Shown one piece after another: positions 32,620-39,028 of a DNA stretch of 41,834 nucleotides (position 1 is the stretch's first letter; each line of letters starts with the position of its first letter). This DNA is from a virus: the IMG/VR virus record IMGVR_UViG_3300024518_006055, positions 1 to 41,834 of that record; one strand, given 5' to 3'. The translations under genes and the position numbers were made by a program. The notes beneath the pieces were generated by a model. It did not search any database. It was not told the origin of the DNA and saw only the letters and a program-made list of their open reading frames with translations.

Positions 32620-32887
32620 GCTCGACGGGATCAAGTTCGACTCGAAGAAGGAAGCGTCCTACTACACGAAGCTGAAGCTCTTGCAGCGTGCTGGCGAGGT
32701 GGTCTTCTTCCTCCGGCAGGTCCCGTTCCACCTACCGGGCGGGGTTCGTTTTGTTTGTGACTTCCAGGTCTTCTGGGCCGACGGTACAGTAACCTTTGAC
32801 GACCCGAAGGGTTACCTGACCGACGTCTACAAGCTGAAGAAGCGCCAAGTCGAAAGTTCTTACCCAGTAGAGATCCGGGAGATCTGA
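32576..32887 (+). CDS. DUF1064-type phage nuclease
   Basis: This 103-residue protein starts at GTG 32576. It matches the DUF1064 family: KYNAKKTELDGIKFDSKKEA at the start, a YYTKLKLLQRAGEV helix, VRFVCDFQVFW with its Asp, and the closing DDPKGYLTDVYKLKKR. The family is related to Holliday-junction or RecU-like nucleases; the E of SKKEA, the D of VCDF and the D/K of DDPKG are the likely active-site residues. It probably resolves or trims branched DNA during replication and packaging. Confidence 0.8.
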   Translation: MVKRQRHKYNAKKTELDGIKFDSKKEASYYTKLKLLQRAGEVVFFLRQVPFHLPGGVRFVCDFQVFWADGTVTFDDPKGYLTDVYKLKKRQVESSYPVEIREI

Positions 32888-32920
32888 AGCGCGCCGCTAC
32901 TACAGGAAGAAGCAAGAGCC

Positions 32921-33256
32921 ATGATTGACGACGACGAGCTCGACGAGGCCACCGAGATCGGTGAGATGCTGCTCGGGGGGCACGAGGCCAACAACGCCCT
33001 ACTGCGCTGCGACGAGGACCGCTACGGCGAGGGCTTCCACCGCAACGTCATCATCGCAGCACGGGGCTCTCTGCAGCGTTTCGCCCGCATCGAGACGACC
33101 TGGATGTCGCGCCAACTCCTGAAGACGGTCACGCCTCCGGAGGACGCCACAGAGCCGCAGGCTGCGGAACTCCTGGCTCGGGTGCGGGCCTATCTCAGCG
33201 AGATGATCGGCTTCGGCGAGGCGGCTCTTCAGTCGAGGCGCTCCCTGGCTCCTTGA
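32921..33256 (+). CDS. last gene of the rightward early operon
   Basis: This encodes 111 residues, acidic at the start (DDDELDEATEIGEMLLGG) and helical later (RGSLQRFARIETTWMSRQLL, AAELLARVRAYLSEMIGFGEAAL). It runs convergent to the methyltransferase locus and overlaps its 3' end by 28 nt. No family is recognised. No clear terminator is seen between the two operons. Confidence 0.5.
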   Translation: MIDDDELDEATEIGEMLLGGHEANNALLRCDEDRYGEGFHRNVIIAARGSLQRFARIETTWMSRQLLKTVTPPEDATEPQAAELLARVRAYLSEMIGFGEAALQSRRSLAP

Positions 33257-34113
33257 AGCCATGCTGCTCGCACCACTGCTGGAACCTGCCCATTCCCAAG
33301 GGCTCTAAGGCGGTCCACCCGATTGTTCACGTTCTTTGCAACTCGCGGGGTGGTCTCCGTGCCCATGCTGCTTTGTTCGCGCATGACAGGCTGCACGCTG
33401 TTTCCCTCGCGCGTTTGTAGGTGAAGGTCTTCCCGCAATGGACACACGCCGTCGTCTTGGTGTGCCCCTCCCATCTCTGCTCCGCGTGCAGCACCCCGTG
33501 GCACGTCGCGCAAAGAGTCTGGACGTTCTTCGGGTTGTTGTTCCACGGGTCGCTGTCCTTGTGGTGGGCCTGAAGGGTCGTTGTCCCACCACACAACTCG
33601 CACGCCGTCTTTCGTAGCTTGCGGGCTCGTTTGTGCGAGCCACTCTTGGAAATCGTCATGGTTAATCGGCTCCAGTGATGTCCAGTTTCTCGGCCAGTTC
33701 ATCAGCCACTCGACCCACGTCGGGTTCAGGGATCCACCAGTCCGCCGAGCCGTCGCATCCGTCAGCGTCGTGCCTGAATGTCTGCCGCTCGCGGTCGAGT
33801 AGCCCTCGGCCCCGCTCGACTTCGCATCCCCGGCGGTCGGCGTCGGCCACGTCTGCCGGGCGATTGCAGTTACCAGATCGTCCCCCCCGCTCTCCGGGCG
33901 ATGCATTCTCGCATAGTCCGGGCCGCTCGGCGATGACTTCGGCGTCGGGAACTTCACCACCGCTGACGGGAGAGTCAGGTCCCCCTTGCTGCCGCGCTGG
34001 TTCGGCCCGCCCTTGCTGCCGTCCGTTGCTTTCGGAGTGGGGAACATAGTCACCGCGCTCTCGAGCCCGACTTGGCGCTTCTTTCCGTCCGGCGTCCTGC
34101 CTGTCCGCGTCAT
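33229..34113 (-). CDS. C-terminal methyltransferase part in an overlapping frame
   Basis: This leftward frame is +1 relative to the N-terminal methyltransferase frame. It reads as the second half of a C5-cytosine methyltransferase: variable recognition-type repeats (TMFPTPKATDGSKGG, TWPTPTAGDAKSSG), LNPTWVEWLMNWPRNWTSLE, and motif X NNRVDRLRALGNGQVPAVV. The frame is open much further upstream; ATG 34113 (AGGAAG upstream) is a plausible start, ATG 34230 another. It is missing from the N-terminal frame, which stops at 33662. It may act as a beta subunit, or be joined by a frameshift. Confidence 0.55.
   Translation of the reverse strand: MTRTGRTPDGKKRQVGLESAVTMFPTPKATDGSKGGPNQRGSKGDLTLPSAVVKFPTPKSSPSGPDYARMHRPESGGDDLVTAIARQTWPTPTAGDAKSSGAEGYSTASGRHSGTTLTDATARRTGGSLNPTWVEWLMNWPRNWTSLEPINHDDFQEWLAQTSPQATKDGVRVVWWDNDPSGPPQGQRPVEQQPEERPDSLRDVPRGAARGAEMGGAHQDDGVCPLREDLHLQTREGNSVQPVMREQSSMGTETTPRVAKNVNNRVDRLRALGNGQVPAVVRAAWLQGARERLD
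33327..33659 (-). CDS. HNH endonuclease overlapping the methyltransferase end
   Basis: This encodes 110 residues in the third frame. The HNH motif is clear: CELCGG, then LQAHHKDSD, WNNNPKNVQTLCATCHGVLH (about residues 20-58). A second zinc knuckle follows (CVHCGKTFTYKRARETACSL). It starts 3 nt after the stop of the N-terminal methyltransferase frame and overlaps the C-terminal frame completely, so the same DNA encodes two proteins. HNH enzymes nick DNA for homing or packaging. It may be mobile. Confidence 0.75.
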   Translation of the reverse strand: MTISKSGSHKRARKLRKTACELCGGTTTLQAHHKDSDPWNNNPKNVQTLCATCHGVLHAEQRWEGHTKTTACVHCGKTFTYKRARETACSLSCANKAAWARRPPRELQRT

Positions 34114-34642
34114 CCCGCTCTTCGGCTTCCTGCCCCCGTTCGGTACGTTGGGTGTGGGCCACAATCCAGAGGCGGTCCCGCCGATGCGGCGCTCCCGTTT
34201 CGGACGCGGCGATACAATCCCACTCCGCATCGTAGCCCGCTTCGGCAAGGTCTTTGATGATGCGTCCAAAGTAGCCACTGGAAATGAGACCTGGGACGTT
34301 TTCGAGGAGGCACCACTCGGGCTGGACTCCTCGGATGATCTCGATCGTCGCGGGCCAGAGGTTTCGCTCGTCGTCCTCGCCTCGTCGCCGACCAGCGACG
34401 CTGAAGGGCTGGCACGGGAAGCCGGCAGAGACGATATCCACTCGCCCACGCCACGGCGCACAATCGAAGGTTCGAACGTCATCCCAGATCGGGAAGCACG
34501 GGAGAATGCCGTCCTCTTGTCGGCGAAGCAGGACCTCTCGAGCGAACGCATCCTTTTCAACCGCGCACACGACGCGGAATCCAAGGAGGTGCGTTCCGAG
34601 AATTCCTCCGCCGGCTCCGGCAAAGAGGGCGAGTTCACGCAA
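33662..34642 (-). CDS. C5-cytosine DNA methyltransferase, N-terminal catalytic part
   Basis: This 326-residue protein starts at TTG 34642 (MRELALFAGAGGG; AAGGACGGG upstream). It contains motif I FAGAGGG, motif IV GFPCQPFSVAG with the catalytic Cys near residue 76, motif VI ENVPG and motif VIII HRRDRLWIVA. It ends ...GRVADELAEKLDITGAD without motif X, which is found in the overlapping +1 frame. Methylation of phage DNA against restriction is the usual role. The start overlaps the previous HNH gene by 8 nt. Without motif X it should need the second frame's product. Confidence 0.8.
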   Translation of the reverse strand: MRELALFAGAGGGILGTHLLGFRVVCAVEKDAFAREVLLRRQEDGILPCFPIWDDVRTFDCAPWRGRVDIVSAGFPCQPFSVAGRRRGEDDERNLWPATIEIIRGVQPEWCLLENVPGLISSGYFGRIIKDLAEAGYDAEWDCIAASETGAPHRRDRLWIVAHTQRTERGQEAEERDDADRQDAGRKEAPSRARERGDYVPHSESNGRQQGRAEPARQQGGPDSPVSGGEVPDAEVIAERPGLCENASPGERGGRSGNCNRPADVADADRRGCEVERGRGLLDRERQTFRHDADGCDGSADWWIPEPDVGRVADELAEKLDITGAD

Positions 34643-35051
34643 AGGTCCCGTCCTTTCGTCGCGTTCTCTTCGCTGCCGTCTCCTTCCCGTGGAGCTTGGA
34701 GTGCTCCGACCGCGTCATCAGTTGGAGGTTGACCAGACGGTTGTCCTTTCTGTCTCCGTTCCGGTGGTGGACGACCTCGGTTTTCCGTATCCGCCGGCCG
34801 ATCGACAACTCCATCACTATTACATGCTCGGCGATCATCTTCCGGCCGTCGCGGAACGGGTGGAGCACCGCGAAGACCTTCAAGTACCCGTCGCTGTCCG
34901 TCGACTGCTTGTAGACCTTCCCCTTCTGAGGTCCGGTCTTCTGGCCCTTCCGCATCGCTCCCTTGCGTACGCTGGCGCAGCTCTTGGAGCAGTACACTTG
35001 CTCCTTCCTGGCCTTCTGGAACTCCCCTTGGCAGTGCTGACATCTGGTCAT
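34635..35051 (-). CDS. HNH endonuclease upstream of the methyltransferase
   Basis: This 138-residue protein has AAGGAGGG before the ATG. An N-terminal zinc finger (MTRCQHCQGEFQKARKEQ, YCSKSCAS) is followed by an HNH_3-type domain: MIAEHVIVMELSIGRRI, VVHHRNGDRKDNRLVNLQLM, and a closing SEHSKLH (about residues 70-125). It lies between the integrase and the methyltransferase. It probably nicks DNA and may be a free-standing homing endonuclease. Confidence 0.8.
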   Translation of the reverse strand: MTRCQHCQGEFQKARKEQVYCSKSCASVRKGAMRKGQKTGPQKGKVYKQSTDSDGYLKVFAVLHPFRDGRKMIAEHVIVMELSIGRRIRKTEVVHHRNGDRKDNRLVNLQLMTRSEHSKLHGKETAAKRTRRKDGTFA

Positions 35052-35102
35052 CTTTGGACCCTCCTTCGAGGGATTCTACCAGACGAAGAGAATAATGCCA
35101 GC

Positions 35103-36050
35103 TCATTCATCGGGCTCCTTCTCCTTTTCTCTGGCCGCCCACAGCGCGTCGTAGGCCGGCTTGACGTCCGCCTCCTCGATCAGCGAGTAGTAGCGGAAGG
35201 TCGTCTCGCTCTGGTGCCCGGTGCATGCCATGATCGCCTCGCGCGGCAAGTTGGCCTTCTGCCGGGCGTCGGTGACCCAGGTCACCCGCAGATCGTGGAC
35301 GCGGTACTCCGGGTCGAGCCCCAGAGCCTCGAGCGCCGGGTTCCAGTGGTACTTCTTGTACTTCTCGATGATCGGCTTGTACTCCCCGCCGGGAGCCGTC
35401 GTCCACCAGACCCACGGGCAACCACGAGCACGATTGCGCAGCCGATCTTTGATGATCTCCAGCGTCGGCGATCCGTCGTGGAGCGGCATGGCCAGCGCCC
35501 GCCCATTCTTCGTTCTCTTCCACAGAATGTGGCGATTCTTGGGGTTTCCCAGGAATACCTGGTCCCAGGAAAGGAAGCGGATCTCCTTCGCCCGGCGCGG
35601 ACAGTGAAACAGCATGTGGAAGAAGCTCGAGTAGGGCTCGTCACAGTAGTCGACGATCCTCATGAGCTCCTCCTCCTCGATGTGCCGACCGCGCACGTTC
35701 TTCTGCGCCTTGGGTAGATCGATCCACGGGATATAGCTCACGAGCTCCCGCTGGTAGGCCCACTCCAGAGCCCGCGCAAGCTCGTAGACGTAGCAGCGCA
35801 CCGTCTGGGGCGACAGCTTCTGGTGCTTCCTCAGGTGACGCTCCAGCGTGTCCCCCGTGGCCGTCGTGAGCTCGTGCGGGGCGTCGTCCCGAAAGTAGTG
35901 CGCCAGCCACTTGAGCCGGCAGACGCGCGACGCCAGACCGGTGCGCTCCAGCCCACGGTTCGACTCGTGGTCGACGTAGCGGGCGATGATCTCCGGCATC
36001 CCCATGCGGCGCTCGATATCCGAGCGGACTACTGGCTCTGGTCCTTGCAA
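35103..36050 (-). CDS. int: tyrosine recombinase (phage integrase)
   Basis: This 315-residue protein starts at TTG 36050 in the longest form; ATG at 36005 or 35999 is also possible. It has an N-terminal arm/SAM-like domain (RVCRLKWLAHYFRD, YVYELARALEWAYQREL) and a catalytic domain with box I Arg (CPRRAKEIRFL, about residue 152), HDLRVTW (His and Arg, about 251-254), GHQSETTFRYY (His about 280, Tyr nucleophile about 289). It integrates and excises the phage. The core attachment site is not identified. Neighbours are HNH and methyltransferase genes downstream. Confidence 0.85.
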   Translation of the reverse strand: MQGPEPVVRSDIERRMGMPEIIARYVDHESNRGLERTGLASRVCRLKWLAHYFRDDAPHELTTATGDTLERHLRKHQKLSPQTVRCYVYELARALEWAYQRELVSYIPWIDLPKAQKNVRGRHIEEEELMRIVDYCDEPYSSFFHMLFHCPRRAKEIRFLSWDQVFLGNPKNRHILWKRTKNGRALAMPLHDGSPTLEIIKDRLRNRARGCPWVWWTTAPGGEYKPIIEKYKKYHWNPALEALGLDPEYRVHDLRVTWVTDARQKANLPREAIMACTGHQSETTFRYYSLIEEADVKPAYDALWAAREKEKEPDE

Positions 36051-36211
36051 GTCTCGAGTACTCTCGTCTTTTGGATAGTGTAGATCCCCAAGTGCTGGCG
36101 CTCGCGCAGATAATCCGCAGCGTCTTCGGCGTCCTCACGGGTGAGGTAGGTCCCTCCTTTGACGCGCCCCGACGGCTTGTCGAGGATGAGGTAGACGTAG
36201 CGTTCAGGCAT
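36029..36211 (-). CDS. small protein before the integrase
   Basis: This encodes 60 residues from ATG 36211; longer readings fall into the next gene. It begins with a beta pair (PERYVYLILDKPSGRVKGG) and a helix (LTREDAEDAADYLRER), then IYTIQKTRVLETC. It overlaps the upstream gene by 8 nt and the integrase start by 22 nt. The pattern could be a small regulator or excision-associated factor, but no family is recognised. Confidence 0.5.
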   Translation of the reverse strand: MPERYVYLILDKPSGRVKGGTYLTREDAEDAADYLRERQHLGIYTIQKTRVLETCKDQSQ

Positions 36212-36482
36212 CGCGGGTGGCCTCGCACTTGACGCAGATATAGCCTCTCGGCCCGCCCATCGCCCACTCATGCTCGCAGGGCTTGGGCCGGCAGTACCCC
36301 TCCCCGCGCAGCTCCCGCAGCAGGGCCTGTAGCTTGCACTCGGGACAGTCACCGAACCGCACTCCGGCGTGGACCGTCACCGGCAAGTCCTGCATCACCT
36401 CCACGCACCGCGCAAGCTGCTTGGTCTGCCGGTTGAGCTTCAGGTGCAGGTCGCCCCACTCTTTCGGCGTTACGTCAGTCAT
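36204..36482 (-). CDS. small protein with zinc-ribbon cysteines
   Basis: This 92-residue protein has an N-terminal helix (KEWGDLHLKLNRQTKQLARC) and Cys pairs CPECK (about residues 46-49) and CVKCEAT (about 83-86), plus CRPKPCEHEW between. It is probably zinc-binding. It overlaps both neighbours by 8 nt. No function is known. Confidence 0.5.
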   Translation of the reverse strand: MTDVTPKEWGDLHLKLNRQTKQLARCVEVMQDLPVTVHAGVRFGDCPECKLQALLRELRGEGYCRPKPCEHEWAMGGPRGYICVKCEATRDA

Positions 36483-36771
36483 TGATATTCTCCAGTCCCA
36501 GCGCCTGCGCGGCGGCCGGCTTGTCAGTCATGGGGTTCCCTCCACACTCCTCGACGGTCGCGCCGAGTGCGTGGGCCAGCGCCTCGACGCTCGTGTGCCC
36601 CGTGTGCAGATCTGGCCGGCTGGGCAGCAGATCCCGCAGCGGCAGGTCGGCGAGCGAGACGGTCCCCTCGTCGCTGGCCTCGTCGATCGCGGCGCGAATG
36701 ATGTCGGCGTCGGCGTCGTCTGCGGTGATCGTGATGTCACCGTAGCGGATCGTGCGGGGGGTCTCGTTCAT
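36475..36771 (-). CDS. acidic small protein
   Basis: This encodes 98 residues. An N-terminal strand (TIRYGDITITADDADAD) is followed by a helical acidic part and a hydrophobic block (TSVEALAHALGATVEECGG). Its leader is a 25-bp direct repeat (36773-36797) of the sequence near 37069-37093, containing CAGGAGA as ribosome site. No family is recognised. Confidence 0.5.
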   Translation of the reverse strand: MNETPRTIRYGDITITADDADADIIRAAIDEASDEGTVSLADLPLRDLLPSRPDLHTGHTSVEALAHALGATVEECGGNPMTDKPAAAQALGLENIND

Positions 36772-36809
36772 CGTCTCGGTCTCCTGTCGCAGTCGGTTGC
36801 GGTGTGGTG

Positions 36810-36832
36810 CGGGGGAGGAGCGGCCTCCCCCG
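36810..36832. terminator. 9-bp hairpin between small leftward genes
   Basis: CGGGGGAGG (36810-36818) and CCTCCCCCG (36824-36832) form a perfect stem with a 5-nt loop. No T-run follows on either strand. It may act as mRNA stabiliser or weak terminator between the Ala-rich gene and the next small gene. Confidence 0.5.
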
Positions 36833-36845
36833 TGTCGTTGTCGTT

Positions 36846-37112
36846 TCAGCTACGGGCGGCGTCGCAGGCGGCGTCGCGGGCGGCGTCGCGGGCGGCGTTG
36901 TAGGCGGTGCGGGCGGTGTGGTAGGCGGTGCGGGCGGCGTCGCGGGCGTCGTAGGCATCGCAGACGGCGGTGCGGGCGTCGCTGTAGTCGACGAATGCGT
37001 CGCGGGCGGCGGCGCCGGCGGCTTCGAGGGCGTCGGTCGTGGTCGTGGTCGTGGTCGTCATCGTCTCGGTCTCGGTCTCCTGTCGCAGTCGGTCTGACTT
37101 GTCACTCGCCAT
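36846..37112 (-). CDS. Ala/Asp-rich four-residue repeat protein
   Basis: This encodes 88 residues from ATG 37112 (GGGAGA plus the AATCTGACC leader upstream); ATG 37061 is an alternative start with its own CAGGAGA leader. After a run of Thr, the C-terminal 55 residues repeat ARDA/ARTA-like units (ARTAYHTARTAYNAARDAA) every four residues, coded by 12-bp GCGGCGTCGCGG-type repeats. The product is likely a long helix with charged faces. Function is unknown. Confidence 0.5.
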   Translation of the reverse strand: MASDKSDRLRQETETETMTTTTTTTTDALEAAGAAARDAFVDYSDARTAVCDAYDARDAARTAYHTARTAYNAARDAARDAACDAARS

Positions 37113-37141
37113 GGTCAGATTCTCCCTTGGCTTCAGTAGAT

Positions 37142-37201
37142 GCCCCCGTGCCTCTCGCCACAACACGGCGCCTGGCTCGGCGCTCTAGAGGACACGGGGG
37201 C
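37142..37201. other. 14-bp hairpin in the intergenic space
   Basis: GCCCCCGTG (37142-37150) plus CCTCT (37151-37155) pair with AGAGG (37187-37191) and CACGGGGGC (37193-37201), with one bulged A at 37192. The loop is about 30 nt. It fills most of the gap between 37112 and 37216. No T-run is present in the leftward direction. An attenuator or 5' stability element is possible. Confidence 0.55.
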
Positions 37202-37215
37202 GAAGAAAAGAAGGG

Positions 37216-37473
37216 TCAGGCTTTCTCGGCGGCGTCCGCGGCGACACTCGCTCCCTGATCATAGAGCCTCTGGGCCTCGACGATCGAGACGTTCACCGTC
37301 AGCGGGTAGAGCACCGTGTGCTCGCTCTGGCGCTCGTTCAGCGCCCTGAGGGCGAAGAGCCCGTCATCGCTCTCCGCCTCGACGTCGGTGAGCCGACCGC
37401 CCGAGACCAGCGCGTAGAAGTTCTGACGCTCCCCGCTACGAGGTTTGGGGGTGACGAAGTAGATCGATTCCAT
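37216..37473 (-). CDS. small protein, leftward unit
   Basis: This encodes 85 residues from ATG 37473, just after the repeated AATCTGACC leader; upstream codons in the frame fall within the leader. It has a beta pair (ESIYFVTPKPRSGERQNFYAL) and a helix (DDGLFALRALNERQSEH), then LYPLTVNVSIVEAQRLYDQ. No family is recognised. Confidence 0.55.
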   Translation of the reverse strand: MESIYFVTPKPRSGERQNFYALVSGGRLTDVEAESDDGLFALRALNERQSEHTVLYPLTVNVSIVEAQRLYDQGASVAADAAEKA

Positions 37474-37487
37474 GGTCAGATTCTCCA

Positions 37488-37514
37488 GGTCAGATTCTTG
37501 ACGTGCCACAGCTC
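37488..37514 (-). promoter_or_regulatory. repeated 27-bp leader, copy 1
   Basis: On the - strand GAGCTGTGGCAC, one variable base, then TCAAGAATCTGACC lies directly upstream of the 37473 gene. A second copy is at 37855-37881, differing at one base, upstream of the 37833 gene. The 3' part (AGAATCTGACC) occurs again immediately before the ATGs at 37473 and 37112. It probably is a duplicated promoter or leader module that drives each small unit. Confidence 0.6.
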
Positions 37515-37532
37515 TCCCGGCTGCGGTCGAGA

Positions 37533-37569
37533 AAAGCCCCGGCAGTCTACTCGAGACTGCCGGAGCTTT
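37533..37569 (-). terminator. leftward terminator
   Basis: CCGGCAGTCT (37539-37548) and AGACTGCCGG (37554-37563) form a 10-bp stem with a 5-nt loop. On the - strand AAAGC/GCTTT and a U-G pair extend it to 16 bp; the same position is a C-A mismatch on the + strand. TTTT lies at the end of the leftward hairpin. It separates the 37580 gene from the next leader copy. Confidence 0.7.
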
Positions 37570-37579
37570 CAAGAAGCGC

Positions 37580-37654
37580 TCATGAAAAGTCGTCGGGTTT
37601 GATGACGATAAAGCAGACGGCCGCGAAGAGGATGACGCATAGGAGCTCGATCAT
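37580..37654 (-). CDS. 24-aa membrane peptide
   Basis: A tiny leftward frame begins at ATG 37654, overlapping the previous stop as ATGA, and ends at 37580. The product is one hydrophobic helix (IELLCVILFAAVCFIVI) with a short polar end. Tight coupling supports its being translated. It could be a small membrane effector; no function is known. Confidence 0.5.
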   Translation of the reverse strand: MIELLCVILFAAVCFIVIKPDDFS

Positions 37655-37833
37655 CGCTTGGCCCCCAGTTCGAGCTCGGCGCAGATACGCGCCAGGGTGG
37701 CGAGCTCTTCGGCCAGGTGGCCGCGGGACTCGCTCGTGCCGTTGGCCAGGTGAGTAACTGCCGATCGGGCGACGTCGCCAAGACCGACGATGAGGACGGC
37801 CAGCGGATCGGGTCGAGTTCGTGTGTCTCGCAT
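37651..37833 (-). CDS. small protein, leftward unit
   Basis: This encodes 60 residues from ATG 37833. It starts with RDTRTRPDPLAVLIVGLGDVA, followed by helices (LAEELATLARICAELEL). Two GGAGA sites lie upstream. It follows the second copy of the repeated leader. No family is recognised. Confidence 0.5.
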   Translation of the reverse strand: MRDTRTRPDPLAVLIVGLGDVARSAVTHLANGTSESRGHLAEELATLARICAELELGAKR

Positions 37834-37854
37834 GTCTCTCCGAGTTTCTCCGAG

Positions 37855-37881
37855 GGTCAGATTCTTGAAGTGCCACAGCTC
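37855..37881 (-). promoter_or_regulatory. repeated 27-bp leader, copy 2
   Basis: This copy differs from the one at 37488-37514 at one base. It is 22 nt upstream of ATG 37833 on the leftward strand. Both copies have a strong hairpin a short way upstream, so each small unit has the order hairpin, leader, gene. A promoter function is inferred from repetition and position; I do not see textbook -35/-10 boxes. Confidence 0.55.
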
Positions 37882-37919
37882 ATCGGCGTCATCCTTCTTT
37901 TTTTCCGCCTGCCAGAAGG

Positions 37920-37950
37920 GGCCCGGCGCCCGCACTCGCGGCGCCGGGCC
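37920..37950. other. 11-bp GC-rich hairpin
   Basis: GGCCCGGCGCC (37920-37930) pairs perfectly with GGCGCCGGGCC (37940-37950) around a 9-nt loop. An A/T run (T7 at 37909-37915 on the + strand) lies to its left, so leftward transcripts would have A residues after the stem, not U. It lies between the 38021 and 37833 units and may insulate them. Confidence 0.6.
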
Positions 37951-37955
37951 GGGAA

Positions 37956-38021
37956 TCACCAGAAGAGCAGGATGGCGACGAGTGCGATGGCTCCGGCGAC
38001 CATGCAGATTATTGAGCGCAC
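37956..38021 (-). CDS. possible 21-aa membrane peptide
   Basis: A tiny frame from GTG 38021 (or ATG 38003) ends at 37956 and encodes a hydrophobic stretch MVAGAIALVAILLFW. It starts 4 nt after the stop of the gene at 38026. No ribosome site is clear. It may be real, like the 24-aa peptide nearby, but the evidence is thin. Confidence 0.3.
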   Translation of the reverse strand: MRSIICMVAGAIALVAILLFW

Positions 38022-38025
38022 ACGG

Positions 38026-38775
38026 CTAGTGAGTGAGAAAGGCAACGTTTGGTCCTCCTTTGTGGAAACACATACCGCAGCTGCCGCAATCGGGCGATCG
38101 GCCGGTTTGCTCCGGGCATATCGGGATGCGGAGCTCGCCCTCGGGGCCGGAGGGCAGAACCCCGCGTGGTCGTAACGACTTGGGCATCTTGAGCACGTCC
38201 GCTTTGCGGATTGCGCTGGCCCATGCGATACGGTATCCCATCGCTTGAGCGTCAATTGCTTGCGCGAGGGTGTGGACGCTCGCGAACATCTCCATCCCAG
38301 TAGCGACGAGGAAACGTCGATGGGGCGCCAGCGCGCGCCACGCATGAGTATAGGACCACGCCGGCAAGGGCTTACGGCCGAGAACGGCGCGAGCTTTGTT
38401 GGCGATACGGCGCGCCCTGAGGACAGCCCACAAGTACGGCCGGTCTATGCGGCCGTTCCGCAACCAGTCCCCACCGATATGCCATCTCGAGGCTTTGCTG
38501 TCCGATGCTGTCAGCTGCGCCGCGAGAGAATTAGACCACGCAAGCCAGTCGATATCGCCGAAGTTGCGCGCCCACGATGTCTTGACGATGGGGGTCGACA
38601 TGTGGCCACGTTGCGCGTAACAGAACGAATCTAGGAAAGCACAGATTCCATCTTCTGAGTCCGGGTCGTTGGGGCACGATGGACCGACCGGTCTCGAGAC
38701 GGAGGAGATGCGGCCACCTAACTTGGCGGCTCCTCCTTCTTTTAAGGGCTTGTGGATTGTGAGACTACTCGGCAT
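38026..38775 (-). CDS. Cys-rich Gp88-like phage protein
   Basis: This encodes 249 residues from ATG 38775; longer readings fall in the upstream gene. The pattern is that of a Cys-rich phage family: CPNDPDSEDGICAFLDSFCYAQRG near the start, SRWHIGGDWLRNGRID in the middle (about residue 90), PAWSYTHAWRALAP (about 130), and a C-terminal ICPEQTGRSPDCGSCGMCFHKG cluster. Such Cys clusters suggest a metal or Fe-S site. The biochemical activity is not known to me. It overlaps the upstream stop by 11 nt. Confidence 0.6.
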   Translation of the reverse strand: MPSSLTIHKPLKEGGAAKLGGRISSVSRPVGPSCPNDPDSEDGICAFLDSFCYAQRGHMSTPIVKTSWARNFGDIDWLAWSNSLAAQLTASDSKASRWHIGGDWLRNGRIDRPYLWAVLRARRIANKARAVLGRKPLPAWSYTHAWRALAPHRRFLVATGMEMFASVHTLAQAIDAQAMGYRIAWASAIRKADVLKMPKSLRPRGVLPSGPEGELRIPICPEQTGRSPDCGSCGMCFHKGGPNVAFLTH

Positions 38776-38968
38776 CGGGGATGCGTCCGTTGTCGTCGCG
38801 GTAGGCTTCGTCCGGGCCACCGTCGAAGGGGTCAGAGTCGAGCTCGCAGGAAGACACCCGGCTATCAGGGTCGATGCCGAAGAGAGTCTCGTAGACTGTG
38901 TACAGCTGGTTGCTGTCGGCAAGAAGAAGGGCGCAGCCAATCTCTTCGAGAAGCTGTGGGCGTTCCAT
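38765..38968 (-). CDS. small acidic protein
   Basis: This encodes 67 residues: a helical start (ERPQLLEEIGCALLLADSNQ, TVYETLFGIDPD) and an acidic end (DPFDGGPDEAYRDDNG). It is the first gene after a leftward terminator, and overlaps the next start. No family is recognised. Confidence 0.5.
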   Translation of the reverse strand: MERPQLLEEIGCALLLADSNQLYTVYETLFGIDPDSRVSSCELDSDPFDGGPDEAYRDDNGRIPDAE

Positions 38969-38990
38969 GGGTAGTACTCCCGTTGTGGTA

Positions 38991-39028
38991 GGAAAAGAGA
39001 AACGGGACCTGGCAACGAGCCAGATCCC
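38991..39028 (-). terminator. leftward intrinsic terminator
   Basis: GGGACCTGGC (39004-39013) and GCCAGATCCC (39019-39028) flank a 5-nt loop. In a leftward transcript all ten pairs form, one as G-U; on the + strand that pair would be C-A. It is followed leftward by GTTTCTCTTTTCC (39003-38991). This ends the 39583-39045 transcript before the 38968 gene. Confidence 0.75.

Noticed and set aside
34642-35106. Upstream extension of the +1 methyltransferase frame to 35106
   Set aside because: It overlaps the clear HNH gene 34635-35051 and the methyltransferase N-terminal frame, with low-complexity sequence and no motif; probably a shadow in high-GC DNA.
36737-36958. Pro/Thr-rich and Gly/Val-rich frames near the Ala-rich gene
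   Set aside because: They are other-frame readings of the 12-bp repeats that encode the ARDA helix.
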